A DNA stretch of 64,000 bases from Panonychus citri (lineage: Eukaryota > Arthropoda > Arachnida > Trombidiformes > Tetranychidae), in assembly GCF_014898815.1 (NCBI RefSeq), contig NW_026515545.1, positions 1,178,001 to 1,242,000 of the forward strand. Reading direction: 5' to 3'. The position numbers and the translations under genes are program-made. Of this stretch, positions 37,047 through 50,730 are shown in pieces. Every line of letters begins with the position of its first letter. The first letter of the stretch is position 1. The notes beneath the pieces were generated by a model. The model was given only the letters and a program-made list of their open reading frames with translations. It ran no database searches and was not told the DNA's origin.

Positions 37047-38590
37047 AATGATGGTCATTTGTTTCAATTTCTTACGACTGGTCATTCATGGTTAATGGTT
37101 ATTGATAACAGAAACACCTTAGCACCGTAAATACAGTTTCCTATTCATTTCCGTTATCTAACTTGTGTCCACTATTTGTCTGTCCATTTCCTCTTCCCCT
37201 TTCCAATGCTAATAAAAACTGACCAATTAATAATAATAATAATAATAATCCTAAGGAAAGGTGATTTAGATTCAATTGTTGCTAATATTAAATTGATAAT
37301 CTTTGAACATCATCAATTAGAGGATTAAAAAGCAATTGAATGTGAAAACAAAAACCATTACAAAGAGTAAAACTTTTCCACAACTAAATTAAATTAAATC
37401 ATTTACTTTGTAGATTTTCAAATGATTAATATCATCACCGCTATTAGATTGTTACTGATTAATTGTTTATATTTACCTTTCTAGTTGATTAGTTAGATTG
37501 ATTTAGTTGGTAGTAAGTTTTAAAAGTAATCAAATTAATTATCGTTTACAATTAACTTGTAACTTTAGTTGTTGTTGATTTTTGTTTTCTAATATTTTTT
37601 TTTCCAACATAAAAGTTGATCAATTTAAATTGAGTTCAATTAATTGTAATTGATTTTGATTGTTATAGGCAATTATAGGTTAAATTGTTTACTATTTGTG
37701 TGATTATTAAATCATGATAATAACAAAAAATATTAATTGTGTTATTAATGATTGTAAATATAATATAACATTAAAACCGATGATAATTTTTCATTAAAAT
37801 TAATTGTTATGTTATTTTGTCTGTTCATATGTAATATCAGGTAACAGATATTAAATTGTTTCGTTAATCATTAAGATAAATTGTTTTTGTGTGTAAGTTA
37901 ATTGTTACAAGTAAATGATTTACCAAAGTAACATTAATTGTTTCAATCATCATCATCAAGCAAGATGATATTATAAATACAAAAAAAATAACATTGATAA
38001 GTTAAACTAATGATTATTATAATTGATAAATGTAAATTGTGACCAGAGAGTTAATTGTTTTCATCGTTACAATTAATTTAATTTATTTCACCAACAAAAG
38101 AAGAGCCAAAAAAAGGTTTAGTTTATCACAATTAACTTGTAAATTGATACTAATTTTATTTATCATTGATAATGATTATTGACAATAATAATTGTTGTTG
38201 TTGTTGCTGGTTTATTATCATGATGATATTTAATTGTTATCATGATGATGATTGTGTGGGTTGATTGTTAATTTGATTAGATTACAGATTCTAATTGCAT
38301 TGGAAACTGTTGGTTGATTGTTAACGTGCTAATGATCAAGGGGGTTGATGGAGGGGAAAAGGAAAAAGTTTTGAATATAAATCATCAACATGATGAGAGT
38401 AAATGATGAGGATGAAGATGATAAACTGCAAAATGATGATGAGGTTACCATGGTTACCGGTGTTGATGAAGATAAACCAAGATCCATGACCAATTATCTT
38501 TGACTTTGAGTTGATGTCAAACAAAAATGAGGAGCACAAAATGAGATCAGATTATCTTGTAAATTGATCATCATCATTATCCTTAGTGGC

Positions 38591-38592
<2 letters not shown>

Positions 38593-38653
<61 letters not shown>
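38593..38653. repeat. (AG)n microsatellite, longest in the window
   Basis: 61 bp of uninterrupted AG. It is the longest perfect dinucleotide array here and a potential GAGA-type binding platform (inference). Confidence 0.95.
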
Positions 38654-38657
<4 letters not shown>

Positions 38658-39198
38658 TTTTTTCTTGCGAAAATTTCACCAACTAAGTCCATGGAAACGG
38701 TCAACATGGAGCCCGATCGGTCAGAGAAAAATGTACTTCATTTATCACCTCCTCTTAAAAGATGAAAACTTCAACTCCTTTATCTTCATCATCTTCATCA
38801 TCTTCATCAACCCGATCATTTACAACTAATTACAATTTACTAATAACAACAAGAGAAGAAAAAAAAATGAAGTAAAGTTTACAAAAACTGCGAACTTGAT
38901 GAACTGTAGTTATTATATTGTGAGTGTTTATAAATATTGTCAAGAAGAAGATGATGAAGATAATAAAGTTTTTCTTTACAGAAAAGAACAGAGAAAATAA
39001 AAGAAAGATGAATTCATTTTCAGGCCTAAGGGTAATTTGCGTAAAAACTGATTGTAACTTTGTAATTTCATCTTATTTTCATTGTTTTCGCGTCAAAAGA
39101 TTGATCATAAATCAATGGAAATGAGCACCAACACCAATCAGAATAACCATCAACATGATGAAGATGCTGTTCCTTAGATAATCATCCTCCCCTTTCCT

Positions 39199-39224
39199 TG
39201 TAAAACCCCACGGGGGGTTTTACA
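39199..39224. repeat. Perfect inverted repeat, 11-bp stem and 4-nt loop
   Basis: TGTAAAACCCC at 39199-39209 and its exact complement GGGGTTTTACA at 39214-39224, with loop ACGG. The G/C block inside AT-rich DNA makes it stand out. It could be a paired-site regulatory element, a structured RNA or the end of a mobile element; the sequence alone does not decide. Confidence 0.7.
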
Positions 39225-39344
39225 CTTAACTTTCACTTACTGGATCTCATTACATTCATTTCTTTGGGACTTTGGCACCAAAAAGATGCAGATAGACACA
39301 TACACACCCTTCATCATTATCCTCATCATCCACATCATGATACA

Positions 39345-39369
39345 TAGAGAGAGAGAGAGAGAGAGAGAA
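39345..39369. repeat. (GA)n microsatellite
   Basis: About 25 bp of GA, 120 bp after the 11-bp-stem hairpin and 30 bp before the AP-2-like palindrome at 39400. Confidence 0.85.
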
Positions 39370-39399
39370 GGTATCACATCGTCAATTAGGTGGTTAGTA

Positions 39400-39416
39400 A
39401 ATTGCCCGAGGCAATT
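39400..39416. promoter_or_regulatory. AP-2-like palindrome AATTGCCCGAGGCAATT
   Basis: A 7-bp perfect inverted repeat around CGA, containing an exact GCCNNNGGC core (GCCCGAGGC, 39404-39412). Another AP-2-like site, CCCTCAGGC, lies at 39635-39643 and GCCTAAGGG at 39024-39032, so three fall within 620 bp. Confidence 0.35.
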
Positions 39417-40444
39417 AAAGGTAAAACAAAAAATACAAGAGGTGAGAATCTCTGGTTATCATAATTTTACACTTTCCGGTAACAAATTATGCTATCAAAT
39501 GACCTTTATCATCCCTTATCTTCATCATCATCTTTTTTTCATCTTACCTTTGGTGAAAAAGATAAATTTACCTTTACAATATAACATAATCATCATCATT
39601 ATCTTTTGATTATCATCAGCATTATGATGAAATCCCCTCAGGCCATTAATTATCTTGATTCGTCCTTTGAATTATCCTTCACTGACCTTCATCAATTTGT
39701 ATTGATAAATTATTTACTTTTGCAATTAACTCAAATTGACAGTAAAACAAAACAAAAAGTTTGACATTAAATTGTTTACAATTAAGAAAGAAAATTATAT
39801 TAAATTAATTATCATAATTACTTATTTCTATTGATAATTAAATCAATTAATCCAATCACAATTTGACAGTTTATCATTGGGCAGTTCAACAATTAACTTG
39901 AATCATTGATTAATCTCATACAATTAAGTTATCATTGTGTTATTGTTTTAATAATTAAACTTAAATTGTTACTGATCAATTTGATTAATCAGATTGATTA
40001 CCCGGAAATTGATTATCAAAATTAATTTGATTATTATTATGATAAGAAACCAGATTAACCTAAATTGATTAACTATTAACTGGTTGATTGTTATTAATTT
40101 CTAATTATGTTGATTAGATAATTGTAACATCATCAACAATCAGTTAATCAAGTGTAATTTAAAAATTGCAATCGGGAAGTACAAATTAACAATAATAAAT
40201 AATCAACAATCAAAAGATGAAAATGTGATTAAGATGATTTAATCACCTTAATTAACATTTTCATTTTTTGTTACCTAATTGCTTGAAGAAATGATCCAAG
40301 TCAATAATTAAAAATGTTAATCATAAACAATCAAGTTAACAATTAAGTTTAATATTAAAAATTTGATAGCTACCTGATTATCATCAACATTAAATTTACC
40401 TTTCAGGTTATAATTAACTTTGAGACAATTAAATGATTTCCCAA

Positions 40445-40448
<4 letters not shown>

Positions 40449-40475
<27 letters not shown>
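40449..40475. repeat. (AG)n microsatellite
   Basis: About 27 bp of uninterrupted AG. Confidence 0.85.
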
Positions 40476-43145
40476 CAATTAACTAATTGCTCCAGGCTTT
40501 TAATACCTTTGACAAGATGATGGAGAAACAGTTTCTTCCCCTTCATCTAAATTATAAATTAAATTGCAACAATTAGTAAACAATCAATTGATAGTTTGTT
40601 CATAATCATAATAATCTTGATAGTCAACAACAATTAACATTTCCAAATGATAATCAGAGGTAAATGTCAAAATCGTTAATTATGTAACTATTATTTGTTA
40701 TAACTTCCATTGGAAGAAAAAAAAAGTAAAATTTTTGTCATAACAATTAGCGTAACTAAATTAAGCAAATCAGCAAGTTAATCAACAATTAAGAAGGCAG
40801 AATGATGATAATAATAATTAATAACAATCAACGAAAGTTGAAGGTGAAACAAAGTCGACAAACTTAACGAAGTGAAGAAACGAAAAGAGAGAAAAAAAAA
40901 GTTTCAACTAATTAGTTGATAATGAATAGGTTTTAATTGTTGTCTATTCTTGTGCATAATAAACGTAATCAACGTTGGATTAAATTGTTGATGTAAAAAA
41001 AGAAATGATTAAGAAATCGTTGGGAAATAAATTTCGTTACTTTAAAGTACATTGAAAGTTATCATTAGAAAATAATAATAATAACAATATAATTAAGATT
41101 AAGATGATTATCATTATTATTAACCAACTATTCAGAGATTTATATAAGAAACTTGTATGATCATGGTGATCATGTCCTAAGATGAGATGATGATGATGAT
41201 GGAGAGAGTGGAGTGGGTAAGTAGCTATTTAAATGAGTATCTTACATACACACCGTGTGTGTAGTGAGGTGGGAGGGTTGAATAAAGACTAAGCCGTAAG
41301 TGTATTTACCTGGGCAGAAAATAATATGTACCTTTGGTGTAGTATAAGAAAGTGACGCCTTCTCTATCATTATTTACACCTTTTGGCGTCAATCTACCTG
41401 AGGCTATGAAAGATGATGATGATGATGTGGATGAAGATGAAGATGATGAAAGAGAAGGTAAAAAGAGCAGTCAATGCAGTGGAATGGCCCTGATATGAGT
41501 TTCAAATGGAAACAGAGTCAAAATTAAGGTTGGGGACAAACGATGATGATGATGATGATAATGTGGATGTGGATGATGGGGAGGATGATTAGAATGATGA
41601 TAAAGATGATGAGGGATGATGTATTTTAATGTTTACGAGATTTAATCAACCTAAATTACATACACAATCACCAGGTATGTATACAAATATGATTGTAAAT
41701 TAACTCACAGGAACCTTTTTCTCAAACACCTTGATTATGTTAATTATCATGATGATTATAATCATCTTATAGATGGACAAGATTTATCATCTACATCATT
41801 ATCTTCATCATCATCATCTTAATTGTTAGTAATATGTACTTTCAATGAGATAAATTTAATTGTTGTTTGATGTATGAAGATACAATTAGGTAATAAATAG
41901 TAATAAGTTTGAAAAAGTTTTTTGGAAAAATTATTTTTCTTTCATATGTTGATTATATTCAATTGTGTTTGTTGATTGTGATTAATTGTGAATCAACTTA
42001 ATCTTCATGATTAAATCAATGATTAACTTTTTTTTCTGTATGTTTATATTACCTGGTACCATGTTAAAGGTTGGGTTAATTGTAGTTATTGTTACTTTTT
42101 GATTGTTATTCAGGGTTGATGATTATTTATATTCAATTGTGAATCCTTTTTTTTTATTTTCCTCAATGATTAGTTAATTGTAAAATCATCTTCACCATTA
42201 TAATCAATTAACTGAATATATATTAAAAATCAATGAGTCTACAATTAACACACCCATTATCACGTTAATCATTTATCAACAATTTTTACAATTAATGGTT
42301 ACACTTGATCACAATCAATGTTGATTGTGATCATTTTCAATTGATAGTTAATCATAAAATTAATAATGATAATTGTTAATCATTGGCAGAAAAACTAATC
42401 AATAGAAAATAAAATTGAAAATTGATCAACAAATTACCAATATAATTAAACATTAATGATGAAGGAAACGTGAACAGGATTAAATGAACAATCAAAATGA
42501 CTTAATCAACTTAATCATAATTACAATTAAATTATAAGATTTAACTTTGAACAATTTCAACAATTAACAAGCGAGAAACTTTATAATTACCGGTAAACAA
42601 CAACAATCTAAACAAATTGTTAAGAAAATGGAATGAAAAGAGAAAAGAAAACAAATTAAATCCTAAATTCGTGATAATTACGATTAATTATCAAGGATTA
42701 AGGGGAGGGGGTTGAGGTTAATTAGTTCCTAGAAACTTAATAGTAACATAATCAACGCGCTAATAACGTGCTAATAAAGTTAACCATAGATTCACATATA
42801 ATAATAACAATGAATCTCTAAATCCTCTGTTAATATATTAGCCAATTGTTAATCACCATTAGAGTTTGTGTATCGTTTTTTGGCCTTTTTTTTATGGTAC
42901 AAGGGTCGGAGGAGGAAAGTGGCCTTAGAAGTGCCAGTGTGCCAGCCCACCTTTTGTTAGGCCATAACAATAAAACGTAAGTACGGATATTAACCATTTC
43001 TAATAATAAAAAAAACCCTTGGGAGGTTATCTGTTTATCACAAAGCGGTTTTGTTTGGCCTTTACCCACCGTGGCTGTTTCCCTCCGCTGATGATGTTGT
43101 TTTGTCTAACAAATGGCTTAAGTTGTTGCTGTTGATGATGAAGAC

Positions 43146-43170
43146 GATGATGATGATGATGATGATGATT
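43146..43170. repeat. (GAT)n microsatellite
   Basis: About eight GAT units. Open frames across it are artefacts of the repeat. Confidence 0.85.
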
Positions 43171-46100
43171 AAGATGATAAACAGTCACTCTGTTTATAAA
43201 GAAGATGAAGGCGAGAATATTTTTTTCTTCTCCTAATATAAAATGGGCTTAAATAGGTTCTTATGTGTTTAGAACTTAAATTTATTAAACTTTGGGCGGT
43301 TCTAACATGTTCGGTTGAAGCTCTTCATCATTATCATCCTTTTCTCCTCATCTTCCTCCCTCTTTTTTTTCTTAATTAACTAAATTGATGTTTATCGTTA
43401 ATTAAGATGTTTACCTGATAATCTCAATTAAGATTAACATGGAAATCGTTTTCAAGGCAAAGATGAACAGAGAAACTTTTCTTTCCTCTTCTTTTTTTTC
43501 GTATTAATATATAACTTTTAGAACTTTTTTTCTTCTTCTCTCTCTTTCGTCATCCTTTGTTATCTTCCATCTTCCATCATATCTTAATTATCCATCTTAT
43601 CATTTCATTTTCATCTTCCATCGAGTTTGTTAAGTTCTAATTTTATTTTCTCTTTTCGTTCGAAACTTTTTTTACGATTCTTTGAGTAACTTTCTTTTCG
43701 AAATACTTTTATATTTATTACCCTTTAATCATCGATAATTACCTATGAGTAAATAGATGATTTCATTGATTCTTGTGAATTGGTTAATCAGGATGAAGAA
43801 AATACAAAAAAAAAGACAATTAGTTTTCGTTGTTAGTTGGACTTGTTCGTTGACGAAAAGGAAAAGTTTCCAAAGAACAAAAAAAAGTTTCAAACTTTCC
43901 ATTAGAACTTTTTTTCTTCACATTTTAATCATAAACTGATGAAATTTTCTCATCAAATTATTATCATCACCATCGTAGGTCAATGGTCATGGTGTTTTTT
44001 TATATTCAATTGTCATCAAAGTCTCGTAATAGATTAATCTTGCAACTTAATTGTGATTAAAACCACTGATTCCCACTGGAAATTGTTGATTGTGGCTTTT
44101 TTTTGTAGGTGTTTGTGGTTCTGTTTAAATTGATGGTTACTCATGTTTTTAATTCAATTAAGATGATCAAACATCAAAATTAACTTTAATTGTTATGGTT
44201 ACAAGTTCATAGAGAGTGACAAAAAAGTTAATTCAATTATGATAAAAGAGAGAGAGAGAGAGACAACAATCAACAATCAACGGAAAAAAAAGTGTATCAA
44301 TCTAATTGATACCTTAAGAGTTAAATCGTTGAACCTTCAAACAACAATTAAAATTAACACCAGAGGAGATTCAAAGTAATCAGATTTGATTGTTTGTCTC
44401 GGTAACAATCAATTTATTAGTATAATATTAATGATAAGTATCAATTTCAAAATAGTTAATAATACCAATTGAATTGTAAACAATTTATTCAGTTAATATT
44501 AATAATTGAAAGTTTGTAAATTGTTTTCAATCAATGATTAACAATTTAAAATAATTATTTGATTGAATATGTTATTATCATGACCTTAGATAAATATAGA
44601 CATTGATTATAATCAAAATGAGGTTCAATTGATTCTGATGATGATGATGATTGTGATTAGTTTAATTATATTGTTGATGTAATGTTTTTGTTATTCAGTT
44701 AACAGCAAAGGAATCAAATCAAATTCAATTTACATGATTATCATCATCATCATCAGAATCATGAATAGATTATGATGATTTAACTAAATTAAGATGTTAG
44801 ATGGAAGTTGATTAAATTTGATTAATAAGATTTGAATGAGAGGGAACAAGAAAAAGTTAATTGTAATCAACAAAAATTGATTATATGTTTCATAGGTAAA
44901 CTATTAATACATTAAGGTTCCTATTACATAGGAAATTAAGTCTACAATTAGATTGATATTTAATTTGATCAACACAAATGATGATATTAATTGTTGGATA
45001 ATGATGATGATGATAATTAAGATGAAGATGAAGTAGGAAGTAGGAAAAAAAGAGTTGAAAAACTTTTTTGATTATCAACAAGTTTTGATTGTTATAACAA
45101 TTAATGGTTAATTGTAATCCAATTAATCCATATTTCCGATTAAATCACATTTAAAAGTTTAGTACAATTAACTTAATGGTGAAAAATGTGAAACTCACCG
45201 GGGGAAGGTTAATGATTTAACCATCTAATTGTAATCAGAGATGAAATTGAATTGATTGTTGGGTGGAAACTGAATTAAATAAATCATTGATTAATAATTT
45301 ATGTAACAATCAGTTAATTTAACTGTTGTAATTGTTAAACTTTAACAATCACAATCAAATATAATAAAGATACACACACACACTTACTCACAAATTAACA
45401 ATAATTATTTAATCATTTACAATCAAATTAAAACTTATTTATTATTACAGACCAAATGTTAGCAATAATTTACTGTTAAGTTTAATTACAATTAGTTAAA
45501 TAATCAAATCGGATACAGTAAATACACACAATTAATAGTTAATTGTAGTAATCCCATACTATTAAATAAACAACTGAACATGATAATTAATTGTAATGAT
45601 AATACAACAGGATTAGATTACAATTTACTTGATCATCTATTTACTTTATACTAAACTAGTGTCCACTACATAATGGTCAATGATAATAATAATTATGATG
45701 ATGATGATGATGATTAAATGAAAAAGTTACTTATATAATTATCATTAAATTAGATTACAATTTAAATTGTGAGAGAATCGTAAAAATTTGAAAAGTGTTG
45801 ATTCAATAATACACAATGATAATTGTACTTGATTAAGTTTATTTTTTTTTCCAAGATAATAATCATAATGATGATGATAATATATCATAGTAATCAAGAT
45901 GAAAGGTTACCTATTATTGTATATTATGGTTGAGGGAGTGGACTGGTCAGTAGGGAAAAAAAGAGAAGAGAAAAAAAATGTTCTTTTTTTCGAATTCAAA
46001 ATAACCGGTTACATCAATGAGAGAGTATCATTGAAGGTGGGAGGATGATGAGGATGGAGATGATGATGATGATGATGATACACTTTAACCACCCAGCTTG

Positions 46101-46727
46101 TAACATCAATTTAATTTAATTATATTTTGATGTCTCTGTCTCTGCCGACAAGATCATCACAATGTCATCACTGACCATTGGCTAGCATTGGTTTACTCTT
46201 GTGTAATAGATTAGGTAACATCTCAATGAATGATGATGATGATGATGATGAAGAGATGAGTATTATTATTAATATTTTTATCGATGATTAAGTTGATAAA
46301 AATTTGATAGCATTTAATTTGATTTTAATTTTCTGGTTCATTTGTTGATTGAATTGATTTCCTTTCTTATCATTATCAACATTCATCATCACCATTAAAG
46401 ATTAACAATTAAATTTGACTTTTATCCATCTTAATTGTAATAACAATCATGATAATATTGAGCTAATTGTATAATTTGATTATTCTGATTATGTAAATTC
46501 ACATTAATAGGTAAATGATTATATAGTAATTTTTTTTTGAATAATCAATGAATTGTAATTGTTTGACCAATGAGATAAATGAAAACCGTTAATTTGTATC
46601 TTTCACCTGAAAGATAATCAATTGTAGTGGAAAAAGTTTTACCTGGGACAAGGTGATTGTTATCTTCATCTCCATCATCATTATCATCATCATCTTCATC
46701 TTCATTTCCATCATCTGTATCATCTTT

Positions 46728-46857
46728 GTGGAAGCGGGAAAACGTTGATTTAAAGGCAAGAAGCAGGTTCCAAGGTGTCAAAAAGGTTGTCCCACTGCCC
46801 AAAGGGTGGAAACTTTTTTCACCTTTCAACAAAAGGTAAGAAAATAAACTACAATTA
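46728..46857 (+). repeat. Dispersed hairpin element, copy B
   Basis: Same orientation as copy A, 12.5 kb away, with small indels and substitutions. The outer arms are GTTCCAAGGTG (left) and CACCTTTCAAC (right), so two pairs are lost. The inner AAAAAG/CTTTTT helix is one pair longer than in A, and the apical CCAC/GTGG pairing is kept. It contains GCCCAAAGGG, an AP-2-like match. Small open frames cross it on both strands but look incidental. Confidence 0.7.
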
Positions 46858-48266
46858 ACTATAGTTAAGAGAAACACCAGAAGACACTTTAATTGTGATG
46901 ATCATTTTGGTTCTCAATTGCAATTGAATAGCAACAATTTACCATTCCAATTGCAATTAACTTCACTATCTTGTCTCATGTAGGTAATACAATATTATGA
47001 TTAGTGTTCAATTCATTAATTGTGAGACTATGATTTACCTTTTTACCTTTAAAATGTATTGTTGAGTTTCCTATTAAATCATCTTAATTGTTTCCATCTT
47101 CTGTTTTTTTTTGTTATTATTGTAACAATTTACCGTTCACTTAATTAACCTATCAAATGATCAAAATTGATTTAAGATGATTATGATTACCTTTCAATTC
47201 AACCTACCAAGGTAGGTGGGTAATTTATTTAAGTTGATCACCGTTAATCATAATCATGATAATCATCATATTTCATTAACTAAATCAGTGCTGTTAACTG
47301 TTGGTGGTTAATTGAAACGTTAAATTTTTCTTTACCATAGTTAACTGATTGGTTAATTTAGTTGTTGAATTGTTGTTGTTGTTGTTGTTGTTACCGAAAC
47401 TAGATTATTGTAATTGCGGTTGAAAAATAAAAATGATTGTAACAATCAAATCTAAAATAATATAAGGAATCACGCCTTAATTACAATTGAATCAAGTTAA
47501 TTACATTTCTCTCATTGATTTGGTTACTTAATTTCATTCATAAAAAAAAACTTACAACTGAAAGTTGAAGTTTTCAAAATGAAAACAAAAACAACACTTC
47601 AAATTTGATTGTAAAATCAATCAGATAAATACAGTGATGATGATTGACAATTAGATATGATGCGGGAAATATTAATATATTGGCAAACAATTTAACTAAT
47701 CAAAGGTAAATTATAATCAAATGAACAGGTAGAAAGTTGAAATTATCTTGAAAAATTTAATTCTAAAATTATTAGATAGAAAAGTGCTAATGATTGAGAT
47801 CGTTGGATAATCTTAATTGAAACGATCAGCACGATGGACGTGAAGATAGAGAGGATAATCTATTGACCACACACCAAGAGCTGAATAACAGTTTACTTTT
47901 ATCATCATCATCATCTTCATCTTCATCATTGACTTAAATGTTATCTCTGGTATTATATTTTCTGTGGCTGATTATTGAAGATGAAATTTGGGAGTAGAAA
48001 GGTAAATTAGAGAGCTATCATCTTCATCCTTTCATCCTCTCATTTGGATGATGATGACGATGATTTCTCATTCTTCTGGTTATAAGGAAAAGGGAAAATA
48101 TTTCTCTCTCTCTCTTTCTCTCTCTCTCTTTTGATATTCTTCATCATCTTTATAATCATCATCTTCCTTTGGTTGCCAATATAATAATAGGTATAATTAT
48201 AAGGCATCAGGCTTGAAGAAGATGAAGAAAGAGAAACTGAAGAGTAGTTTCTTTTTCCTCTCCATC

Positions 48267-48295
48267 TCATCATCATCATCATCATCATCATCATC
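48267..48295. repeat. (ATC)n microsatellite
   Basis: About nine ATC units in pyrimidine-rich surroundings. Confidence 0.85.
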
Positions 48296-50702
48296 GTTTT
48301 TTTCTTCTACCTTTTTCTCAGTAACAAGAAATGCTAATGATATAGGTTGAACTATGCCCTTAGGGGATGAATACCTTGTGTTATTTGTAGTAAATGGTAA
48401 AGGCAATTGATGCCGACATTGAAACAACAACAACAACAAAGGTAAGATTTACCTGTAAACCATTACAATTAACATTTCAAGATGAATTCAACCTCCTTAA
48501 GTTGATCCATTATTTTAGGTGTGAAATGGGAGGATCAAAGATGAATAGTTAACCTTAATCAATACGTTTTTACCTTTTCGTTTTTTACTAACCATTATCA
48601 TCATTATCATTCTTATCATCATCATTATCATTATCATCATCTTCTTCATCATCATCGTTACCATTTTTAACCAGATGAACAAGAAGAAGGATGAAAATGT
48701 CTTCTCATCTTCATGTGGAGATGGAGGCAAAAAAAAACGATCAAAATTTATCACTTTTCTTTTGCTTATAATCAACAATCAATTTATCAATTTCGTAATT
48801 AATCAGTTAACCAATTAATCAAATTAACCAGCATTGATTAATGTAAACATAATTGTTACACAATGTTAATGTTTTCTCTTGACGACTTAATTACCTAATC
48901 AAATTTGTTCTTGGTCCAATTGAACTGATATCAAGTTGAAGTAAAGTTTACATTCAAGTTAATCAACTGGTCAATGGGTCAGTTGTCTAGGATTATATTT
49001 ACTAGATGATGGGATGATGATGGGATGAAGATGGGGATGAGGATGGAGATGAAGATCAATTTTCATCTTGATCCTCATCTTAAAGTTTTGAACGACAAGA
49101 AGTTGAAGGAAAACAAAAGTCAATCCAATTTACATTCTCATTGGACCTACACTGATTATCCTTTGCAATGATAACGATAACGGACCTAAAGGGCGACCTG
49201 GGAGGTCAGAACTCGATGTTTATCATGTTTAACATTCCGTTGTTAATCAAGTTAATCATAATCATCTCAATCAATCAGCAAAATCACATCAACATAACTG
49301 TAAACTTTAAGTTAATGTTAATTGTTTGATGTCGTCTCATCTTGAACAACAACAACAAACAGTTAATGAGATTAACTTATCATCTATTTTAATCAACTTT
49401 TTTTTTCTTTCCCTTTCAAATCTTAATCTTAATCATAATCTGCTAATTATCATTGAGGAGTTTTTTTAGTCTCTTGTTGCTTCTTAGTTAATCAACAATT
49501 TAGCTTGTTAATTAACGAGTCAGGCAAGATCGTTGGTTGCAAAATGTAAGCGACATGTAAGCTTACAAATGATGATCAGGAAAGATTTAATCACAATTAA
49601 TATTATCTGTTTACATAATCAGCTGATTGTTATCTTGAAAAACATAACGAATCTTAATCATGATTAGTTATAACTAATTAAAAAACAAATACACTGTTTT
49701 TATCATTCAAATAAAGTTACCTTTTAATCAATTTTTTATTGTTTTTAATTGTTGTCTACACAAAGGTCTATATCAGCATGATAATTAAATGAAGATAGAG
49801 ACAACAATTAGTTAATTGTTGATGTTGTTTGATTAAATTTAATACCCGGCGGGTTTTTGTTTTGAGAGCCAAAGTTTAGGTTAAATTGCCAATGATGATG
49901 AGAATGATGATAAAAATGATTAACTTGTAAGTGTCAGTTGATTGTTAATTATGATTAAAATTAATTGTCCAATGAAAGTAACTCACAATTAAGGGCAACA
50001 TTTAATTACCATCAACGTGTTTCATGTGATAAACTTTTAGATGATTTAATTTTTTCAACTGAACAATTAAAGTTTTGTTTTCACTTTTAATTGTGTTTAC
50101 ACTTAATGTATGATAATTAATAAATCAAATTGTAAACAGGTAACAATTAAATCAATTAATTATTAATGAAATTGATCATTTTTGTAAATCTCAAAGATTT
50201 TGTTATAATAAATGATCAAATGATTCAGTTTGTTGGTCATTTAATCAACAGTTAATTAAAATAAATTGTACGTGTTAATTTTTTTTCCAACGATTTAATT
50301 AATTCTGATAAGTTAATTAAAAGATGAAGAAGAAAAAAAAATGATTAATTAATTAATCGTTATGATAATTTAATGGTATAAATAAGTAACAAAATGTTGG
50401 AAAAAGAGAGACAATTAACTTTAATTGTTTTCTGTTAACAATCATTAAGACATTGAGAGAAAACAATTAACATTGACTATTACACCTACTATTAAATTGA
50501 TAGGAACAATTAACTAATTATCATCATCTTAATGAAACAACAACAATTAACACACACACTAATAGTGATTAAAATTCAATGATTGTAATAAATATAAATA
50601 TGATTAAAGGAAAACAATTAAAGTTGATTGTTAATAATAAAGTTTACAAAAAGTATAACAATTTAACTGTAACAGAAACGTTATTATTAAGTTATCACAA
50701 TT

Positions 50703-50730
50703 TGATTGATTGATTGATTGATTGATTGAT
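50703..50730. repeat. (GATT)n tetranucleotide array
   Basis: Seven GATT units in perfect register. It is the only clear tetranucleotide array of this kind seen in the desert. Confidence 0.85.

Larger units (their letters stand above)
34324..46727. other. Gene desert segment between the two hairpin elements
   Basis: 12.4 kb with no recognisable protein gene. It carries several GA/TC tracts, an 11-bp-stem hairpin at 39199-39224, AP-2-like sites at 35784, 39024, 39404, 39635 and 41396, and an inverted repeat TGACGCC...GGCGTCA at 41353-41391. A few small open frames (for example 42830-43069 minus) have no family resemblance and no splice support. Confidence 0.5.

Noticed and set aside
42830..43069. 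79-codon minus-strand frame in a G/C-richer patch of the desert
   Set aside because: Mixed composition but no recognisable motif, no splice sites in frame and no gene context.
46545..46877. Minus-strand 110-codon frame
   Set aside because: It runs through hairpin copy B and an ATC microsatellite (Asp/Glu run); a diverged relative of the same element at 34.2 kb has no equivalent frame.
50703..50730. CRISPR-like or satellite array
   Set aside because: A simple GATT tetranucleotide run without spacers; no CRISPR structure occurs anywhere in the window.
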